Source: an uncultured Gammaproteobacteria bacterium
Lineage (GTDB): Bacteria > Pseudomonadota > Gammaproteobacteria > GCA-002705445 > GCA-002716945
Length of the DNA stretch: 9,696 bases
NCBI GenBank assembly: GCA_913043035.1
Contig: CAJWMM010000015.1
Span: forward strand, 1 to 9,696
Reading direction: 5' to 3'
In this document: one piece after another, positions 5,320-9,696 of the stretch
Layout of the letters: each line of letters begins with the position of its first letter
How positions within the stretch are numbered: position 1 is the first letter of the stretch
Notes under the pieces: model-generated
What the model saw: the letters and a program-made list of their open reading frames with translations, nothing else
What the model was told of the DNA's origin: nothing
Database searches by the model: none
Made by a program: the position numbers and the translations under genes

Positions 5320-6957
5320 CTAGTCTTCTCTCGCTTCAGTTTTAATTATCTCGATAGATTTTTCATCTATCCTTGTAATTATTGGTTTAAAAGGCTCTAT
5401 TTTTTTCTCTAAAATTAGTTGATCGATATTATACCAGTCAATTGGCGAACATTTTAGCAACTTTTCTACACTTTCCGCAATCTTTGGGAGCACAGGTTTT
5501 AAGTATCCAACAAGAACTCTGAACATATTAATTCCATCAGAACAGACTTCATGAACTGCCTCATTATTATCTTTGTCTTTAATTTTAATCCATGGCTTTT
5601 CATCATCGATATATTTATTTACTTCGTCAGCAAGTGATGAGATTACCCGTATATTTTTAGAAAAATCTCTATTTTCATAATTCGTTTGTATAGCATCTTT
5701 CTTTTCAAGAATTTGCGTAATTAAAGATTGGTTATTTGATTTCGAAGCTAGTGTATTATCAAAATCTTTGTTTATAAATCTGGCGCACCTACTACCTATA
5801 TTAATTAATTTTCCAACCAAATCAGAGTTTACTCTAGCCACGAAATCACTAAAGTTCAAATCAATGTCCTCAATTTTACTAGTCAATCGACTGGCAAAAT
5901 AATATCTTAAGTATTCAGGATTAAGATGATTGAGATACGTTCTAGCTTTAATAAAGGTACCTCTTGATTTAGACATTTTTTCTCCATCTATAGTGAGAAA
6001 GCCATGACAAAATACACTTGTTGGTGTCCTAAAGCCAGCTCCCTCCAGCATTGATGGCCAAAATAGAACATGAAAATATGCAATGTCTTTTCCAATAAAA
6101 TGATACAGCTCAACTTCAGTATCTCTCTCCCATGACGAGAGATAATTTATAGAGTTCTTGTCACACAGATTTTTATATGAGGCAATATAGCCAACAGGTG
6201 CATCAAGCCATACGTAAAAGAATTTTTCTTTCTCTCCTGGTATATTGAAGCCAAAATATGGTTTATCTCTTGTAATGTCCCAACTAGATAAACCATCTGA
6301 CAGCCATTCTTTCATTTTATTATTAATTTCTTTTTGTACTCGATTATCAGTTAACCAATTACTAAGAAATTTTTCATAGTCTGAAAGTTTAAAAAAGAGA
6401 TGCTCTGTTTTCTTTTTGATTGGTTTAGAATTAGAAATCACCGATATCGGATCAATAACTTCTGTTGATGAGTAAGTTGCTCCACATTTTTCACATGAGT
6501 CTCCATACTGATCTTTTGCCCCACATTTAGGACAAGTGCCCTTGATATATCTATCAGGGAGAAACATCTCCTCATCTTCATCATAGTACTGTTCAATCTC
6601 TCTTCTCTCTATCACTCCTTTATCTTTAAGATTATTATAGATCAGCTCTGACAACATTCTATTTTCTTCAGAGTGCGTAGTGTGGTAATTGTCAAATTCG
6701 ATATGAAAATCAGCAAAATCCTCAATGTGTTCTTTTTTAGATTTCTCTATTAGTTTTTCAGGTGTAATGTTAAGTTCTCTTGCTTTTAACATTATAGGTG
6801 TGCCATGGGCATCATCTGCACAGATGTATGTACAGTCGTTATTGGACATTTTTTGATGTCTGACCCAAATATCAGTTTGTAGATATTCCAATAAATGACC
6901 AAGGTGAATGGATCCATTTGCATATGGAAGAGCGCTTGTAACTAGAATTTTTCTCAT
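5320..6957 (-). CDS. metG: Methionyl-tRNA synthetase, catalytic and anticodon-binding core
   Basis: 545-aa class I synthetase charging tRNA-Met. HIGH motif is H18-L-G-H21, preceded by P11-Y-A-N-G. KMSKS is K327-M-S-K-S331. The zinc knuckle region has C142-x2-C145 and C155-x2-C158 (C-P-K-C ... Y-G-D-S-C-E-K-C-G-A-T-Y-S), very close to E. coli MetG. The connective W249-L-D-A-P-V-G-Y motif lies around 250-258. The alpha-helical anticodon domain fills about 345-530. The protein stops at T-R-I-D-E-K-S-I-E-I-I-K-T-E-A-R-E-D, which matches the end of the core just before the linker in E. coli; the C-terminal domain is encoded by the next gene. ATG 6957 has no strong Shine-Dalgarno sequence. It is divergent from mrp across 99 bp and heads the metG - tRNA-binding domain - ferredoxin - nth cluster. 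Confidence 0.95.
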   Translation of the reverse strand: MRKILVTSALPYANGSIHLGHLLEYLQTDIWVRHQKMSNNDCTYICADDAHGTPIMLKARELNITPEKLIEKSKKEHIEDFADFHIEFDNYHTTHSEENRMLSELIYNNLKDKGVIERREIEQYYDEDEEMFLPDRYIKGTCPKCGAKDQYGDSCEKCGATYSSTEVIDPISVISNSKPIKKKTEHLFFKLSDYEKFLSNWLTDNRVQKEINNKMKEWLSDGLSSWDITRDKPYFGFNIPGEKEKFFYVWLDAPVGYIASYKNLCDKNSINYLSSWERDTEVELYHFIGKDIAYFHVLFWPSMLEGAGFRTPTSVFCHGFLTIDGEKMSKSRGTFIKARTYLNHLNPEYLRYYFASRLTSKIEDIDLNFSDFVARVNSDLVGKLINIGSRCARFINKDFDNTLASKSNNQSLITQILEKKDAIQTNYENRDFSKNIRVISSLADEVNKYIDDEKPWIKIKDKDNNEAVHEVCSDGINMFRVLVGYLKPVLPKIAESVEKLLKCSPIDWYNIDQLILEKKIEPFKPIITRIDEKSIEIIKTEARED

Positions 6958-6962
6958 AAATA

Positions 6963-6970
6963 TGACGTCA
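6963..6970. promoter_or_regulatory. TGACGTCA palindrome in the metG-mrp divergent gap
   Basis: An 8-bp perfect dyad begins 6 bp from the metG start inside the 99-bp shared promoter region. It could be an operator, or chance. No regulator is suggested by the window. Confidence 0.15.
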
Positions 6971-7021
6971 AATTGTTATGTTATTAATGTAATTCGTTAT
7001 ACTATAGCAATTGTACTTATA

Positions 7022-7051
7022 TTGATATTTTAACGTAAATTTATATAAAAT
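7022..7051 (+). promoter_or_regulatory. Candidate promoter for mrp
   Basis: TTGATA (7022-7027; 5 of 6) followed after 16 nt by TATAAA (7044-7049; 5 of 6), or after 18 nt by TAAAAT (7046-7051; 5 of 6). Either places the transcription start at about 7056-7058, at the ATG itself. AGGA at 7052-7055 is only 1 nt from the ATG, too close to act as a normal Shine-Dalgarno. Confidence 0.45.
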
Positions 7052-7056
7052 AGGAC

Positions 7057-8139
7057 ATGGAGAGAGAAAACATAGAATCGATTTTAAAGGACTACGATTG
7101 TCCATATATGGGTACAGATCTAGTCACTGGAAATACCGTCAAAGATATAAAAGTTGATGGCGATAATGTCCATATCCAGATTGTCCTAGGATGGCCTGCT
7201 GAAGGTATTATTCAAGATTTTCATAAGAATCTTACAAAGAAAATCAATGAGGCATACCCTGATGTTAAGCTGACTCTTGATCTTAAGTATGAAATTATAC
7301 CTCACACGGTACAACAAAGCCTTGAGAGAGTAAAAGGTATAAAAAATATCATAGCTGTCGCATCAGGAAAAGGAGGAGTAGGGAAATCAACTACGGCAGT
7401 AAATCTAGCATTAGCACTTAAAGAAGAAGGAGCCACTACAGCTATTTTAGATGCTGATATCTATGGCCCTAGCATTCCTAGAATGCTTGGTCTTGAGGGA
7501 AAGCCAGATTCAGAAGATGGTAAAACATTGGAGCCAAAAGTAGGACATGGCCTTCAAGCTATGTCCATTGGATTATTAGTTGAAGAGGATACTCCTATGA
7601 TTTGGAGAGGCCCTATGGTGACTCAAGCTCTTGAACAACTTCTAACTGATACGAATTGGAAGGATATAGATTTTCTAATCATTGATCTTCCACCAGGTAC
7701 GGGTGATGTCCAGCTGACGTTATGTCAGAAAATACCGGTCAGTGGCGCTGTGATTGTTACGACCCCACAAGATATCTCGTTAATAGATGCACGCAAGGGA
7801 CTTAAAATGTTTGAGAAAGTTGAAGTTCCTGTGCTGGGTGTAATTGAAAATATGAGTTCATTTATTTGTCCAGAGTGTGGAAATATGGAAAGTATTTTTG
7901 GTGAAGGCGGCGGCGAGCAGCTGGCTCAAGAAAATGGAGTCAAATTACTTGGGGAGCTACCACTACAAAAACAAATTCGAGAGGAAATGGACAAGGGAAC
8001 ACCTACAGTTTCTCAAAATCCTGAATCTCCTACTTCAATGGCTTTCAGGGAAATCGCACGTAAGATGGCTGCAACTTTATCTATGCGTAAAAAAGATTAT
8101 TCATCAGTATTTCCAAAGATTGTTATTCAGAACGACTAA
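7057..8139 (+). CDS. apbC: Mrp/ApbC iron-sulfur cluster carrier ATPase
   Basis: 360-aa P-loop NTPase of the Mrp/NBP35 family, a cytosolic dimer that binds and delivers 4Fe-4S clusters to apo-proteins. An N-terminal MIP18/DUF59-type domain spans about 1-80. The deviant Walker A is S103-G-K-G-G-V-G-K-S-T112 with signature lysines K105 and K110. The switch regions are D132-A-D-I-Y-G-P-S and D210-L-P-P-G-T-G-D. The cluster-bridging pair is C271-P-E-C274. The length matches E. coli Mrp (about 370 aa). It is divergent from metG and lies upstream of dcd; Mrp next to metG is a known proteobacterial neighbourhood. Two Fe-S proteins, the RnfB-like ferredoxin and Nth, lie in the opposing operon and are plausible clients. 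Start at ATG 7057 keeps the whole DUF59 domain; the next Met (18) would cut into it. Confidence 0.95.
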   Translation: MERENIESILKDYDCPYMGTDLVTGNTVKDIKVDGDNVHIQIVLGWPAEGIIQDFHKNLTKKINEAYPDVKLTLDLKYEIIPHTVQQSLERVKGIKNIIAVASGKGGVGKSTTAVNLALALKEEGATTAILDADIYGPSIPRMLGLEGKPDSEDGKTLEPKVGHGLQAMSIGLLVEEDTPMIWRGPMVTQALEQLLTDTNWKDIDFLIIDLPPGTGDVQLTLCQKIPVSGAVIVTTPQDISLIDARKGLKMFEKVEVPVLGVIENMSSFICPECGNMESIFGEGGGEQLAQENGVKLLGELPLQKQIREEMDKGTPTVSQNPESPTSMAFREIARKMAATLSMRKKDYSSVFPKIVIQND

Positions 8140-8163
8140 CTTGGCTCAAGATCGTTAAATAAA

Positions 8164-8193
8164 TTAACATAAATTTTATCAGTTATTTATAAT
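8164..8193 (+). promoter_or_regulatory. Strong candidate promoter for dcd
   Basis: TTAACA (8164-8169; 5 of 6), 18-nt spacer, TATAAT (8188-8193; perfect). A second TATAAT overlaps at 8193-8198. The predicted start near 8200 leaves about 5 nt before ATG 8205, so the transcript would be nearly leaderless, and no Shine-Dalgarno is present. A weak 5-bp inverted repeat (GTTAA 8154-8158 / TTAAC 8164-8168) overlaps the -35 hexamer. Confidence 0.55.
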
Positions 8194-8204
8194 ATAATAT
8201 CGGC

Positions 8205-8771
8205 ATGGCAATCAAATCAGACAAGTGGATTAAGGATATGGCTAAAAATCATGGAATGATTGAGCCATTTCAAGAGAATCAAGTTAAATCAAATGGTAGT
8301 GGAAGAATAGTATCTTATGGTACTTCAAGTTATGGGTATGATGTTCGTTGCGCTGATGAATTTAAAGTTTTTACTAACATTAATTCTTCAATGGTTGACC
8401 CTAAAAATTTTGATGATCAGAGCTTTGTCGATATCAAATCTAATGTATGCACTATACCACCTAACTCCTTTGCTCTAGCAAGAACTGTCGAATATTTTAG
8501 AATACCTAGAAAAGTATTGACTCTCTGTTTAGGTAAATCTACTTATGCGAGATGCGGAATAATCGTAAATGTAACACCGCTTGAGCCAGAGTGGGAAGGA
8601 CATGTCACTCTAGAGTTTTCAAATACTACATCTCTTCCTGCAAAGATTTACGCCAATGAAGGTGTCGCTCAATTTATATTTCTCGAATCTGATGAAGTTT
8701 GTGAAACATCATATAAAGATAGAGATGGTAAATATCAAGGACAAAAAGGCGTCACGCTTCCAAAAACATAA
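8205..8771 (+). CDS. dcd: dCTP deaminase
   Basis: 188-aa homotrimeric enzyme converting dCTP to dUTP and ammonia, the main supply route to dUMP for thymidylate synthesis. The sequence is the highly conserved gammaproteobacterial type: M1-A-I-K-S-D-K-W-I, S41-S-Y-G-Y-D-V-R-C, G110-K-S-T-Y-A-R-C-G, and E127-P-E-W-E-G-H-V-T-L-E-F-S-N-T-T. Active-site residues equivalent to the E. coli Ser/Arg/Glu set are S112, R116 and E137. Length equals the Pseudomonas enzyme, and no key residue is missing. It is preceded by a good promoter with almost no leader, 65 bp after mrp, and followed after 2 nt by the FemAB-like gene, probably cotranscribed. Product is a source of dUTP, so a dUTPase must be encoded elsewhere. 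Confidence 0.97.
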   Translation: MAIKSDKWIKDMAKNHGMIEPFQENQVKSNGSGRIVSYGTSSYGYDVRCADEFKVFTNINSSMVDPKNFDDQSFVDIKSNVCTIPPNSFALARTVEYFRIPRKVLTLCLGKSTYARCGIIVNVTPLEPEWEGHVTLEFSNTTSLPAKIYANEGVAQFIFLESDEVCETSYKDRDGKYQGQKGVTLPKT

Positions 8772-8773
8772 TT

Positions 8774-9696
8774 GTGACAAAAGACAATACAGCACAAGTA
8801 CTTAATAAAAATTCTTTGAATAATACACAATGGAATCAGGCTCTATTGCAATTTCAAGAATATAATATTTTTCAATCTTACGAATGGGGAGAATTGAAGA
8901 AATCTGAGGGATGGGAACCTCTTCGAATCATAGTTTCCAATAACGACTGTAAGAAGTTAACTCTGATTGCACAAATTGTTATGAAAAAAGTTTTAGGTAT
9001 AAATATAGCATGGTGTCCAGGTGGACCTCTAATAACCACAGAAAATAAAGATAAAGCCGATAGTGCACTTAAAAAGTTCAAAGATATAGTTACAGAGTAC
9101 AATCTTGCAAATTTAAGATGTAAAACATTTATGGAAGATAACGATATTAATAACAAATTTTTTATCAAATTCACGAAACCTTCTAATACATTGACTAGTA
9201 GGAGAACAAATATAATTAAAATGATGCCTAGTGATGACTTTCTTAGTCACATCAGGAAGAAGCATAGATACTATATTAAACAATCATTTAAAAATAATAT
9301 TGATTGGCAAATCAGAGAAAACGATGAGGCTGGCTTGGCATTCTATTCAATATACGAACAAATGCAGAAAGAGAAAAATTTAAATTTACCTATCATAGAT
9401 GTTTCTTTATTTGCAAAACTATTAAATTCATCGGATAACAATAGGGTAATTACACTTGCAGGATATAAAGATCACGAATGTGTCTCAGCTTGTGTTGTAA
9501 GCATATTTTATCGGAAAGCTTTTTATCATTATGCGGCATCTACAAATAGAGGTGGGGATTTAAATGCATCCTACGGTATGATTTTTGAGTTGATGAACTA
9601 TCTTAATTCACTGGATATAGATATCTTAGATTTCGGTGGCTTATCCGAAGATCAGTCATCTGCAGGTGTAGATTTTTTTAAAGAGGGTTTTAATGG
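8774..9696 (+). CDS. FemAB-family peptidoglycan bridge ligase-like protein, 3'-partial
   Basis: The frame is open from GTG 8774 to the right edge (307 codons plus 2 nt) with no stop, so the gene is truncated by the window. The GNAT-like FemA/B/X family uses aminoacyl-tRNA to add amino acids to lipid II stem peptides; some relatives act in exopolysaccharide assembly. Visible motifs are the N-terminal I-F-Q-S-Y-E-W-G-E-L-K (32-42) and G46-W, a basic K163-H-R-Y-Y-I-K-Q-S-F-K, Y251-H-Y-A-A-S-T-N-R followed by N264-x-S-Y-G-M-I-F-E, and L285-D-F-G-G-L ... F-F-K-E-G-F, typical of the second acyltransferase-like domain. The GTG lies 2 nt after the dcd stop; it is the only start that keeps the N-terminal motif, since the first in-frame ATG is at Met70. 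No Shine-Dalgarno sequence is obvious. Substrate is unknown; a ligase in cell-wall or surface-polymer assembly is inference. Confidence 0.8.
   Translation, partial: MTKDNTAQVLNKNSLNNTQWNQALLQFQEYNIFQSYEWGELKKSEGWEPLRIIVSNNDCKKLTLIAQIVMKKVLGINIAWCPGGPLITTENKDKADSALKKFKDIVTEYNLANLRCKTFMEDNDINNKFFIKFTKPSNTLTSRRTNIIKMMPSDDFLSHIRKKHRYYIKQSFKNNIDWQIRENDEAGLAFYSIYEQMQKEKNLNLPIIDVSLFAKLLNSSDNNRVITLAGYKDHECVSACVVSIFYRKAFYHYAASTNRGGDLNASYGMIFELMNYLNSLDIDILDFGGLSEDQSSAGVDFFKEGFN

Noticed and set aside
7877..8158. Second plus-strand frame inside the end of mrp
   Set aside because: It lies within conserved Mrp coding sequence and gives a translation without family features.
8878..9174. Minus-strand open frame near the right end
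   Set aside because: It is antisense to the FemAB-like frame, whose conserved motifs establish the coding strand.
1..9696. tRNA or rRNA genes, CRISPR array, insertion sequence, attachment site, toxin-antitoxin pair
   Set aside because: No repeat arrays, terminal inverted repeats, transposase or integrase motifs or cloverleaf-like segments were seen; MazG here is the pyrophosphatase, not the MazE/MazF toxin system.

Overview
This is an AT-rich bacterial chromosome segment (roughly one-third G+C by eye, higher inside DUF1326 and mrp). It is densely packed, with intergenic gaps of 1-99 bp. It most resembles a free-living, streamlined Gammaproteobacterium, plausibly a marine SAR86- or SUP05-like lineage. 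That placement is inferred from three things: a 188-aa dCTP deaminase of the Pseudomonas type, an AmgK/MurU cell-wall recycling pair, and the neighbourhood dcd / mrp / metG / rnfB-like / nth. No rRNA, tRNA, CRISPR array, transposase or phage gene was seen.

Layout: (1) 1-1632, plus strand: a DUF1326 protein (open to the left edge) and a DUF2182 multi-pass membrane protein. Both are rich in Cys/Met/His and look like an uncharacterised metal-handling pair. (2) 1644-3260, minus strand: a kinase/nucleotidyltransferase pair of the AmgK-MurU type, separated by 3 bp. It converges on DUF2182 with an 11-bp gap. (3) 3324-3689, plus strand: a single-domain MazG-type nucleotide pyrophosphohydrolase, divergent from amgK. 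(4) 3707-6957, minus strand: an apparent operon metG core - free tRNA-binding domain - RnfB-like ferredoxin - nth, with gaps of 1 bp, -4 bp and 35 bp. (5) 7057-9696, plus strand: mrp/apbC, dcd and a FemAB-family ligase that runs off the right edge.

Functional themes: Fe-S biology (Mrp carrier, a polyferredoxin, and endonuclease III with its cluster), nucleotide-pool hygiene and DNA repair (MazG-like, Dcd, Nth), and peptidoglycan metabolism (AmgK/MurU recycling, FemAB-like ligase).

Most genes are recognisable housekeeping genes. The points worth a second look are the DUF1326-DUF2182 pair, the methionyl-tRNA synthetase split exactly at the linker to its C-terminal tRNA-binding domain, a non-canonical cysteine pattern in Nth, the orphan RnfB-like protein without a membrane anchor, a FemAB-like ligase in a probable Gram-negative, and promoter-like hexamers that sit so close to several start codons that leaderless transcripts are possible.
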